Assembly (NCBI RefSeq): GCF_024273235.1
Contig: NZ_JANBVH010000005.1
Coordinates: forward strand, 1-64,000
Direction of reading: 5' to 3'
DNA: 64,000 nt
Origin: Sphingomonas faeni
Lineage (GTDB): Bacteria; Pseudomonadota; Alphaproteobacteria; Sphingomonadales; Sphingomonadaceae
Under the pieces are notes generated by a model. It worked only from the letters and a program-made list of their open reading frames with translations. It made no database searches and was not told the origin of the DNA. The position numbers were made by a program, and so were the translations under genes. Below are positions 17,071-24,287 of this stretch, in pieces; positions within the stretch are counted from its first letter, which is position 1; every line of letters begins with the position of its first letter.

Positions 17071-18228
17071 ATGAGGCTGTTCCGGTCGGTCCTGTCGATT
17101 TTGCCGGCCGCGGCCGTATCCGCAGCGGCGCAAGTTCCGCCGCCTGTAATCAGCATACCATTCCCGCATGCCGGACCTTCGGCTGGACCTGCGATCGGGC
17201 CGGTCTTCGTGACCTGGACTGCGACGGACATGCGCTGCGGCGGTGCTTCCGTGGCATTCCAACGGCCGCCGGCGGTCATGCCGGCGCTCGGCTGGTCGTC
17301 CAGGATCGGCATGAAGCCAGTGGCGTACAGTTTCACGATCGATCCGACCGGCCGTCCGCTGGACATCAAACGCGTCGCGAAAGGGTATGTGGCGGCGGGA
17401 GAGGATCTCACGCCCGCGCTGGCGGTCGCGCAGTTCGCGGCCGGTGCCGCGCGGAGCGAGTGCAGCCTGACGTTCGTACCCACGCCACAACCTATCGCTG
17501 CCGCACCGGTGGCGTCGGTGATGGCCTATACGATGTTCCCCCAGCAAAGGCCGACGGCGGAGATGTGGGCGCGGGTGAAGACTGCTGGCTCCACCTGCTA
17601 CGATCCGCCGCCGCAGGTCCGCAACCGCGCGTTTCCGGATTTCGACGCCATCCCGAAGCAACCGGGCCGGCAAAGTTGGAGCATGATCGGCTTCGACATC
17701 GACGAGGCCGGCAAGCCTATCCACGTGAAGGCCGTGGCGGGGAACGGCAATGCGGCGCTGGAAGCGGCGTCGATGACCGCGATCGCGGAGTCGCGGTTCG
17801 CGCCCGGCACCCGGATCGGCTGCCAATATCCGTATTGGGTCGGGTCTGCGACCATGCCGGCGCCGCCGATGCCGGAGGAAGCGAAATTCCGTGCGACCGG
17901 GGCAACCTGTCCTTCCAAAGCCGAATGGGCTGTGGAGCCGAACCTTACCTATCCCGAGCAGTTTCGGCGTCGCGCGGTGGAGGGATGGGCCCTGGTTGGC
18001 TACGATGTCGCGCCATGGGGCCAGACGGGCAACGTCCGTGTCCTCGCAGCCCAACCCGCCGAGGAGTTTGGCGAGCAGGCGGTGCGGTTGCTGACGGCGG
18101 CGAAGCGGGCACCGTCCGCGACTGGCTATACCGGCTGCGTCGACCGGGTGCATTTCCGGATGGGGCCGACCATGCGGAAGCCGGGCGCGCCGCCCGTCAT
18201 ATTCGATCCCCCGCAACCCGCCTATTGA
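17071..18228 (+). CDS. Secreted protein with three TonB_C-like repeats
   Basis: 385 aa from ATG 17071 (AGGGAG 8 nt upstream; a GTG at 17062 overlaps that site). Signal peptide ends near AVSAAAQ. Three related modules follow, each with a strand pattern F/Y-x-I/V-D-x-x-G-x, a central helix and a terminal Cys: around residues 90-140 (YSFTIDPTGRPLDIK), 205-255 (IGFDIDEAGKPIHVK) and 310-365 (VGYDVAPWGQTGNVR). This is the TonB C-terminal/energy-transducer fold used as a periplasmic domain; there is no N-terminal TM plus Pro-rich spacer, so it is unlikely to be a working TonB. Function unknown. Confidence 0.7.
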   Translation: MRLFRSVLSILPAAAVSAAAQVPPPVISIPFPHAGPSAGPAIGPVFVTWTATDMRCGGASVAFQRPPAVMPALGWSSRIGMKPVAYSFTIDPTGRPLDIKRVAKGYVAAGEDLTPALAVAQFAAGAARSECSLTFVPTPQPIAAAPVASVMAYTMFPQQRPTAEMWARVKTAGSTCYDPPPQVRNRAFPDFDAIPKQPGRQSWSMIGFDIDEAGKPIHVKAVAGNGNAALEAASMTAIAESRFAPGTRIGCQYPYWVGSATMPAPPMPEEAKFRATGATCPSKAEWAVEPNLTYPEQFRRRAVEGWALVGYDVAPWGQTGNVRVLAAQPAEEFGEQAVRLLTAAKRAPSATGYTGCVDRVHFRMGPTMRKPGAPPVIFDPPQPAY

Positions 18229-18271
18229 ACCACAGGGTTTGCGCCCGGTCCGCTTGCGTAACGAGTTTGTG

Positions 18272-18297
18272 GGGACCATTTGGAGCGCGCGGGCGTT
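18272..18297 (+). promoter_or_regulatory. Possible stress promoter upstream of superoxide dismutase
   Basis: GGGAC, 17 nt, CGTT, ending about 30 bp before the sod start. One mismatch to the EcfG-type -35 (GGAAC). Offered only as a candidate. Confidence 0.3.
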
Positions 18298-18327
18298 TCA
18301 CGTCCGACCCCATAAAGGAGAAACCCC

Positions 18328-18942
18328 ATGGCTTTCGAACTCCCACCGCTGCCTTACGCCTATGATGCGCTCGAGCCGGTGATCGACCAGGAGACGATGA
18401 AGTTTCATCACGACAAGCATCACGCGGCGTACACGGCGAAGCTGAACGAGGGTGTCGAGAAGGATTCGGCGCTGCAGGGCAAGTCGATCGAGGACATCCT
18501 CGGCATGATCTCGTCGCAGCCGCCGCTGGTCCGCAACAATGGCGGTGGCTTCTGGAACCACGATTTCTTCTGGAAGACGATGGCGGCCAAGAGCGGCCAG
18601 GTGCCATCGGGCAAGTTGGCCGAGGCGATCGACCGCGACTTCGGTGGGCTCGACGCCCTGAAGGAGCAGTTCAACACCAAGGGCGCGGGGCAGTTCGGGT
18701 CGGGCTGGGCGTGGCTGATCGCGGATGCGAGCGGCAAGCTGAAGGTGACGAGCACGCCGAACCAGGACAACCCGCTGATGGACGACGCCAAGGAGCCGGG
18801 CACGCCGCTGCTGGGTAACGACGTATGGGAGCATGCCTATTACCTGACGTACAAGAACGATCGTCCGGGGTATCTGAAGGCGTGGTGGGATATCGTGAAC
18901 TGGGACGTCGTGGCTGAGCGTTACGCGAAGGTCGCTGGCTGA
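18328..18942 (+). CDS. sodB: Superoxide dismutase, Fe/Mn family
   Basis: 204 aa; dismutates superoxide to O2 and H2O2 in the cytosol. Metal ligands by alignment: His27 (KFHHDKHH), His78 (FWNHDFFW), Asp165 and His169 (DVWEHAYYL). Metal-type markers: Gly74 four residues before the second ligand and Gln146 in STPNQDNPL. That is the Mn-SOD arrangement; E. coli FeSOD instead has its active-site Gln at the former position. So despite the common sodB naming in this group the enzyme may prefer Mn or be cambialistic. AAGGAG precedes the ATG by 7 nt. Monocistronic. Confidence 0.95.
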   Translation: MAFELPPLPYAYDALEPVIDQETMKFHHDKHHAAYTAKLNEGVEKDSALQGKSIEDILGMISSQPPLVRNNGGGFWNHDFFWKTMAAKSGQVPSGKLAEAIDRDFGGLDALKEQFNTKGAGQFGSGWAWLIADASGKLKVTSTPNQDNPLMDDAKEPGTPLLGNDVWEHAYYLTYKNDRPGYLKAWWDIVNWDVVAERYAKVAG

Positions 18943-18950
18943 GTTAAGTT

Positions 18951-19054
18951 CCCCTCCCGCTTGCGGGAGGGGCTAGGGGAGGGCGCGACGTACGTACTGG
19001 CGTCCGGTTAGTGCGGCACGCCCCTCCCCCAACCCCTCCCGCAGGCGGGAGGGG
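18951..19054. repeat. Palindromic repeat, CCCCTCCCGCTTGCGGGAGGGG type
   Basis: End hairpins CCTCCCGCTTGCGGGAGG and CCTCCCGCAGGCGGGAGG with GGGGAGGG / CCCTCCCC inside. It lies between the convergent sod and yciB genes and may serve both as transcription end. Confidence 0.85.
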
Positions 19055-19063
19055 AGCAGTGAT

Positions 19064-19687
19064 TTACCCTTCGGGCGGCAGGTCGGTGACGGCCTTGTCG
19101 CCCGTTTGCAATCCGTGCTTCAGCAGCATCGGGATGTTGGCGAAGGCGAACAGCAACGTCAGCGGGATCGCACCCCAGAGCTTGAAGCCGACCCAGAAAT
19201 CCCAGGTCGTGTTGCGCCATACCGCTTCGTTCAGCACCGCCATGAACACGAAGAATACCGCCCAGTTGCGCGTCAGCTTGCGCCAGCCATCGGCGGACAG
19301 GCCGGGATAGGCGGTGCCGAGCAGCGACTGGAGCAGCGGACGACCGGTGACGAGCCCGAAGGTCAGGATGGCGGCGAACATCGCGTAGATGATCGTCGGC
19401 TTCATCTGGATAAAGCGCTGGTCGTGGAAATAGATCGTCAGCCCGCCGAACACGACGATCAGCGCACCCGACAGCCACAGCATCGGCGAGATGTGCCCTG
19501 CCTTGACCTTCGACACGATCATCGCGGCGATGGTGGCGATGATGAACGCGGTGGTCGCGGCGACCACGCGGACGATCGGCAGGCCGGGCGTCAGGAAGTT
19601 CACCGCGAAGAAAATCGCCAGCGGGCCATAGTCGATGGCCATGCGGAGGCCGGGGGATAGGGGGGGCTTGGTCACTGGGTTATCCAA
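19064..19687 (-). CDS. yciB: YciB/IspZ inner-membrane septation protein
   Basis: 207 aa, about 5-6 hydrophobic helices. YciB/IspZ family features: DYGPLAIFFAVNF near the N terminus, SGALIVVFGGLTIYFHD, KPTIIYAMFAAILTFGL, and the conserved NEAVWRNTTWDFWVGFKLWG block. Family members (septation protein A) are linked to envelope synthesis and division-site function. The start is ambiguous: TTG 19687, GTG 19675 or ATG 19642 (MAIDYGPL); none has a strong ribosome-binding site. It follows ftsY on the minus strand with a palindromic repeat between. Confidence 0.92.
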   Translation of the reverse strand: MDNPVTKPPLSPGLRMAIDYGPLAIFFAVNFLTPGLPIVRVVAATTAFIIATIAAMIVSKVKAGHISPMLWLSGALIVVFGGLTIYFHDQRFIQMKPTIIYAMFAAILTFGLVTGRPLLQSLLGTAYPGLSADGWRKLTRNWAVFFVFMAVLNEAVWRNTTWDFWVGFKLWGAIPLTLLFAFANIPMLLKHGLQTGDKAVTDLPPEG

Positions 19688-19730
19688 TCGTGCGGGCTAG
19701 ATCACCCGCAATACGCATACCAAAAACACC

Positions 19731-19801
19731 GTTCGTCCTGAGCGTAGTCGAAGGACATTGCCACGAGCGAGCGGCCCTTCGACTTCGCTCAGGGCGAACG
19801 G
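19731..19801. repeat. Palindromic repeat, GTTCGTCCTGAGCGTAGTCGAAGG type
   Basis: Arms GTTCGTCCTGAGCGTAGTCG and CGACTTCGCTCAGGGCGAAC, imperfect complements around about 25 nt. Fragments of it appear at 12967-12997, 43823-43970 and inside the element at 47700-47816. Confidence 0.8.
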
Positions 19802-19810
19802 AAGAAAAGA

Positions 19811-20746
19811 TCACTTCCGAACGCTCTCGACGCCCGCGATGATCCGGCTGACCTCGTTTGCGTCGAACGGGCGGAGGTCGGTCATGCCCTCGCCGATCCC
19901 GATCGCGTGGATCGGCAGGCCGTATTTCTCGGCCGCCGCCACGAGGACGCCGCCGCGCGCGGTGCCGTCGAGCTTGGTCATCACCAGGCCGGTGACGCCC
20001 GCGACCTCCTTGAAGACTTCGATCTGCTGGAGCGCGTTCTGGCCAGTCGTCGCATCGAGCACCAGGACGATGTCGTGCGGGCTCTCCGGGTTGATCCGGC
20101 CCAGCACGCGGCGGATCTTGGCCAGTTCGTCCATCAGTTCGCGCTTGTTCTGCAAACGCCCGGCGGTATCGACGATCAGCACGTCGATGCCGGTCTCGGT
20201 CGCCTTCTTGACCGCATCCCACACCACGCCTGCCGCGTCGCCGCCCTCGGGGCCGGTCACGATCGGCACGCCGACGCGCTCGGCCCAGGTGCGGAGCTGG
20301 CCGATCGCGGCGGCGCGGAAGGTGTCGCCCGCCGCCAGCATCACGCCGTAATCCTGCTCCATCAGCAGATGCGCGAGCTTGGCGATCGTGGTGGTCTTGC
20401 CCGATCCGTTGACGCCGATGACCAGGATCACCTGAGGGCGCGGGAAGGCGTCGATCTCGATCGGTTTCGCGACCGTGGCGAGGACCTTCTCGACCTCCTC
20501 CGCGACGATCACGCGGATGCCGAGCTCCTCCATGTTGCGCTCGAAGCTGCCTTCGGCGAGACGGTGGCGGATCCGGCCTGCGGTCTCGGGGCCCAGATCC
20601 GACGCGATCAGCGCTTCCTCGATGTCGTCTAGCGTCGCGTTGTCGAGCCGCGCGCCGCCGAGGCCGGCGAGGTTGCCGACGAGCCGGTCGGAGGTGCGCT
20701 TGAAGCCGCCGATCAGCTTGTCGTGCCAGGTTGGGGTGGTGCTCAT
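19811..20746 (-). CDS. ftsY: Signal recognition particle receptor FtsY
   Basis: 311 aa SRP-receptor GTPase; docks SRP-bound ribosomes at the membrane for co-translational insertion. N domain at about 20-95, then G motifs GVNGSGKTTT (G1), DTFRAAA (insertion box), DTAGRLQNK (G3), TKLDGTARGG (G4) and the closing GIGEGMTDLRPF. Short N-terminal A region, as in many alphaproteobacteria. ATG 20746 overlaps the mtaB stop by 4 bp, so translation is coupled. Its partner ffh is 3.5 kb away on the other strand. Confidence 0.97.
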   Translation of the reverse strand: MSTTPTWHDKLIGGFKRTSDRLVGNLAGLGGARLDNATLDDIEEALIASDLGPETAGRIRHRLAEGSFERNMEELGIRVIVAEEVEKVLATVAKPIEIDAFPRPQVILVIGVNGSGKTTTIAKLAHLLMEQDYGVMLAAGDTFRAAAIGQLRTWAERVGVPIVTGPEGGDAAGVVWDAVKKATETGIDVLIVDTAGRLQNKRELMDELAKIRRVLGRINPESPHDIVLVLDATTGQNALQQIEVFKEVAGVTGLVMTKLDGTARGGVLVAAAEKYGLPIHAIGIGEGMTDLRPFDANEVSRIIAGVESVRK

Positions 20747-21990
20747 GATGGTTCTCGTGTTGCGTCGAGGCGGTCGGACGTGGCGCCGGTGATCGTGATG
20801 CGGACGATGTCGCCGGGTATGGTGGGTTCGTCCAGCAGGACTTCTGCGAAATTGCCGATATGCCCGCGATCGCCGGGGCGTTCGACGAGCAGATCCTGCG
20901 ACGTTCCCACCAGCGTTTGGAGCCAGTTCGCTCGCGCCGTTTCGCCGGCTTGGCGGAGTAGGGCGGCGCGCTGGCGGCGGACTTCGGGTTCGACCTGCGG
21001 CATCCGCGCGGCGGGGGTGCCGGCGCGGGGCGAATAGGGGAAGATGTGCGGGTGGACGATGTGGCAGTCGTCGATCAGCGCCAGCGTGTTGGCGAACATC
21101 GCCGCGTCTTCGGTCGGGAAGCCGGCGATCAGGTCCGCGCCGATCGCGATGTCGGGGCGGGCGGTTTTCAGGCGTTCGACCAGTGCGACGCTCTCGGCGC
21201 GCGAATGGCGGCGCTTCATGCGCTTGAGGATCATGTCGTCGCCGGCCTGGAGCGAGAGATGGACGTGCGGCATGATGCGCGCCTCGCCCGTGAGCAGCGC
21301 GAAGAGGCGGTCGTCGATCTCGATGCCGTCGAGCGAGGACAGGCGCAGGCGTTCGAGCTTCGGGACATGATGGAGGATGCGCTCGACGAGGTGGCCGAGC
21401 GTCGGTGCGCCGGGGAGGTCGGGGCCGTAACTGGTGAGGTCGACGCCGGTGAGGACGATTTCGCGGTGGCCTGAATCGGCCAGGCCGGCGATCCGGTCGA
21501 CGACCGCCCCGGCGGGGACCGAGCGGCTGGGCCCTCGGCCGAACGGGATCGCGCAGAAGGTACAACGATGGTCGCAGCCGTTCTGGACCTCGACGAAGGC
21601 GCGGGCGTGGGCGGAGAAGCTGGCGGCCAGATGGGGCGCGGTCTCGTGGACCTGCATGATGTCGGAGACGACGACCGGGGTTTCGGCCTGCCACGCTTGT
21701 GCGGTCAGCTTGTCCGCGTTGCCGATGACGCGATCGACTTCGGGCATGGCGGCGAAGCTGGCGGGGTCGATCTGCGCGGCGCATCCGGTGACGACGATCT
21801 GTGCTTCGGGGCGGTCGCGTTTCGCGCGGCGGATGGCGACGCGCGTCGCTTTCACGGCGGCGTTGGTGACGGCGCAGCTGTTGACCACGACCATGTCCCG
21901 CCCGGCGACAAGCGCGCGGATGGTCTCGCTTTCGGCGATGTTGAGGCGGCAGCCGAGGCTGATGACCTCTGGCGCGGGGGCGGGTGACAT
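20743..21990 (-). CDS. mtaB: tRNA t6A37 methylthiotransferase MtaB
   Basis: 415 aa radical-SAM methylthiotransferase converting t6A to ms2t6A at tRNA position 37. N-terminal UPF0004 cluster Cys in SLGCRLN, NSCAVT and VTGCAAQ; radical-SAM motif CDHRCTFC followed by AIPFGRGPSRS; C-terminal TRAM-like region ending RITITGATSDRL. The MtaB branch is favoured over MiaB by length and by the GCRLN and IPFGRG signatures. Overlaps ftsY by ATGA, an arrangement common in this order. Confidence 0.94.
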   Translation of the reverse strand: MSPAPAPEVISLGCRLNIAESETIRALVAGRDMVVVNSCAVTNAAVKATRVAIRRAKRDRPEAQIVVTGCAAQIDPASFAAMPEVDRVIGNADKLTAQAWQAETPVVVSDIMQVHETAPHLAASFSAHARAFVEVQNGCDHRCTFCAIPFGRGPSRSVPAGAVVDRIAGLADSGHREIVLTGVDLTSYGPDLPGAPTLGHLVERILHHVPKLERLRLSSLDGIEIDDRLFALLTGEARIMPHVHLSLQAGDDMILKRMKRRHSRAESVALVERLKTARPDIAIGADLIAGFPTEDAAMFANTLALIDDCHIVHPHIFPYSPRAGTPAARMPQVEPEVRRQRAALLRQAGETARANWLQTLVGTSQDLLVERPGDRGHIGNFAEVLLDEPTIPGDIVRITITGATSDRLDATREPS

Positions 21991-22083
21991 GCGCGCGATT
22001 TAGGAGGGGTGGGGGGGGAAGTCCACGCTTTGCGGTTTATGGGCTGCCGTTTGCGGTTTGTGCGCAATGCCCGCCTTCATCGC

Positions 22084-22163
22084 CGTTCTCCTGCGAACGC
22101 AGGAGCCCAGGGTATCAGACGCAGCGCTGCTTGGTCCTGGGCTCCCGCCTTCGCGGGAGAACG
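22084..22163. repeat. Palindromic repeat, CGTTCTCC...GGAGAACG type
   Basis: Arms CGTTCTCCTGCGAACGCAGG and CCCGCCTTCGCGGGAGAACG with inner AGCCCAGG / CCTGGGCT. Variant of the TTGTTCTCCCGCGAAGGCGG family with a longer spacer. Confidence 0.78.
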
Positions 22164-22192
22164 GATTTGGAGAGCCCGTCATTCATTATCCA

Positions 22193-22296
22193 CCACCCCG
22201 GCGAAGGCCGGGGCCCAATTGGGCATGGTTGCTAACTACGGACTATCCGCGGTTACTGCGACCTTTCCAATTGGGCCCCGGCCTTCGCCGGGGTGG
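22193..22296. repeat. Palindromic repeat, CCACCCCGGCGAAGGCCGGGG type
   Basis: Arms CCACCCCGGCGAAGGCCGGG and CCCGGCCTTCGCCGGGGTGG are perfect complements, and the complementarity continues into CCCAATTGG. Same family as 7033-7136 and 51052-51160. With the previous element it fills the 336-bp gap between the GGDEF/EAL gene and mtaB. Confidence 0.87.
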
Positions 22297-22326
22297 TGCT
22301 TGGTAGATGGGGCACGGTGCTCGCAG

Positions 22327-23952
22327 TCAGCTCGCCAATCGAGGCGCAATCCCCCGTGGTGGCGGCGCATCGCGGTCCGGACGCTGTGCCAGCAGCCGCT
22401 TCTCCGCCAGCAACCGCCGGACCTGCGCCGTGCCGAGCGGTCGCCCGTACAGATACCCCTGGCCTTTCGCACACCCGATCGCATGCAGGCGTTCCTCGAT
22501 CGCGGCGTCCTCGATTCCTTCTGCGGTCGTGGGCAGGTTGAGGCTGTCCCCCAGCCGTACGATCGTGTTCACGATCGCCATGCTCTCGGGGTTGTCGAGG
22601 ATCGAGCTGACGAAGCTCTTGTCGATCTTGATCCGGTCGAACGGCAGCGCCCGCAAATGCGCCAAGCTCGAATAGCCGGTGCCGAAATCATCGAGCGCGA
22701 GGCGGATACCCTGGTTCTTCAGGCTGCCGACGATCGACTGCGCGAGTGGGAGATTGTCGAACAGCGCGGTCTCGGTGATCTCGATTTCGAGCCGGCTGGC
22801 GGGAAAGCCCGTCTCAACCAGCGTCTTGATGATCTTCTGCGCGAGCCACGCGTCGCGCAACTGCAGCGGTGACACGTTGACCGACAGCGTCAGCCCTGCG
22901 TCCCAGTCCCGCGCGTCGGCGAAGGCCTGGCGCATGATCGACAGCGAGAGTTCGCCGATCATCCCGATCTCCTCGGCGATCGGGATGAAGGCGTCGGGGG
23001 CGATCATGCCCCGGACGGGGTGTTCCCAGCGCGCGAGGACTTCGAACCCGGTGATGCGGCCGGTGGTGAGGTCGACCTGCTGCTCGAAATACGGGACGAT
23101 CTCCTGCGCGGGGATCGCGTTGCGCAGACCTGCCTCGAGTTCGCCGCGCAGTTGCAACGCGCGTTCCATCGCATGGTCGAACCAGGCCCGGCGGTTACGG
23201 CCGCTGGTCTTGGCGGCGTGCAGCGCGATGTCGGCTTTGCGCAACAGCGCGTCGATCGAGCCGCAATCGCCGTCGGAGTGCGCGATGCCGATCGAGACGC
23301 TGGTATGAATGTCGACGCCGTTGTTGCGGAACGGCAGCGCCAGCGCCGCGATCATGCGTTCGGCGATCCGGTCGGCGACGTTCCTGTGCGCGGAGTCGAA
23401 CACGAACGCGCAGGCGAATTCGTCCTCGCCAAGCCGCGCCAGCAGGCTGGCCCCCGGCGCGATCGCCGCGATTGTCTCGGCGACATGAGCAAGCAGGAGG
23501 TCGCCGACCGCATAGCCGTGCAGGTCGTTGACGCTCTTGAAGTGATCGACGTCGATCGTCAGCATGGCCATCGCCTTGTCGCGTCGACGGGCGCTCGCGA
23601 ACAACGTTGCGCCATCGTCGGACAGGCTGCGGCGATTGAGGAATCCGGTCAGTGGATCGCGCTGTGCCAGCGCCTGCGCGCGGTGGCCGGCGTCGGTGAG
23701 ATCGCTCAGTTCCTCGGCCAGCGCGCGGTAGCGGAACCAGCCGAACAGGATCAGCGCGATGTTGAGGAGCATGACGGCGATCAGCGTCCGGTCGACCACT
23801 GCGGTGCCGCCGTGCAGATGCGCGATCGTTTTGACGATGACTGCGCCGCCGGTGCAGACGAATAGCAAAATCGCGGCGCCGGTGACGGCGCCGGTCATGA
23901 ATTCCCGACTGATGTTGCGGGGCGCACGCGTCGCCGCCGGCTTTGCGGTCAT
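22327..23952 (-). CDS. Membrane GGDEF-EAL protein, probable c-di-GMP phosphodiesterase
   Basis: 541 aa. Two TM helices (about 20-42 and 58-78), then a GGDEF domain (about 90-260) whose signature reads RLGEDEF instead of RxGGDEF, and an EAL domain (about 270-530). The EAL signature is EVL (GFEVLARWEHP), and the other catalytic residues look intact: SVNVSPLQL, EITETAL, LDDFGTGYSS, KIDKSFV and TAEGIED. So phosphodiesterase activity is likely, while cyclase activity is doubtful because the second Gly of the signature is Glu. The GGDEF half may instead bind GTP and regulate (known for other composite proteins). A CtrA-like site lies about 60 bp upstream. Confidence 0.9.
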   Translation of the reverse strand: MTAKPAATRAPRNISREFMTGAVTGAAILLFVCTGGAVIVKTIAHLHGGTAVVDRTLIAVMLLNIALILFGWFRYRALAEELSDLTDAGHRAQALAQRDPLTGFLNRRSLSDDGATLFASARRRDKAMAMLTIDVDHFKSVNDLHGYAVGDLLLAHVAETIAAIAPGASLLARLGEDEFACAFVFDSAHRNVADRIAERMIAALALPFRNNGVDIHTSVSIGIAHSDGDCGSIDALLRKADIALHAAKTSGRNRRAWFDHAMERALQLRGELEAGLRNAIPAQEIVPYFEQQVDLTTGRITGFEVLARWEHPVRGMIAPDAFIPIAEEIGMIGELSLSIMRQAFADARDWDAGLTLSVNVSPLQLRDAWLAQKIIKTLVETGFPASRLEIEITETALFDNLPLAQSIVGSLKNQGIRLALDDFGTGYSSLAHLRALPFDRIKIDKSFVSSILDNPESMAIVNTIVRLGDSLNLPTTAEGIEDAAIEERLHAIGCAKGQGYLYGRPLGTAQVRRLLAEKRLLAQRPDRDAPPPRGIAPRLAS

Positions 23953-24009
23953 GGGAGTGTCCGGTCCTTGATTGGTTGCCGGTGTGCCATGCGAGAGGTG
24001 TAGGAGGTG

Positions 24010-24024
24010 TTAAGGCGGCGTTAG
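24010..24024. promoter_or_regulatory. CtrA-like site TTAA-N7-TTAG
   Basis: TTAAGGCGGCGTTAG matches the alphaproteobacterial CtrA box TTAA-N7-TTAA at 7 of 8 positions. It is about 60 bp before the GGDEF/EAL start (23952, minus strand). CtrA controls motility and c-di-GMP genes in several sphingomonads, so the context is reasonable, but the site is unproven. Confidence 0.35.
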
Positions 24025-24076
24025 CGCGGGACAGGGCGTGGCGTGGCTGCGATTGGTTGATCACGTTGCGTTAGAT

Positions 24077-24103
24077 TGTTCTCCCGCCTTCGTTGGAGAA
24101 CAA
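24077..24103. repeat. Short remnant of TTGTTCTCCCGC repeat
   Basis: TTGTTCTCCCGCC...GGAGAACAA: end arms of the family without its centre, probably an internal-deletion remnant. Lies in the 335-bp divergent region between the GGDEF/EAL gene and ffh. Confidence 0.6.
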
Positions 24104-24226
24104 GGAAGTGAGCGCTCGATAATTCCAACCCACGCCCCGATCTTGCATCTCCGGCCGCATTCCAGTAGGTGGCCCTCCACGTTCCGTTACGGAGCGCATA
24201 GGACGAGCATCCAAGGATGCACGCTG

Positions 24227-24256
24227 GCCGGCGAGGTTTCGCCCGCCGGCGCTTTT
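24227..24256 (+). terminator. Hairpin with CUUUU tail just before ffh
   Basis: GCCGGCG (24227-24233) pairs with CGCCGGC (24244-24250), followed by GCTTTTGCG. Located 30 nt before the ffh ribosome-binding site, so it could attenuate ffh or end a short leader RNA. Weak U-tract; assignment tentative. Confidence 0.35.
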
Positions 24257-24287
24257 GCGTTTGGTTGCGGTGTATGGGAGTATTTCG

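Noticed and set aside
24064..24287. SRP (4.5S) RNA gene before ffh
   Set aside because: No conserved GGAAGCAGCC-like tetraloop/asymmetric-loop motif is visible; only a short hairpin is seen.
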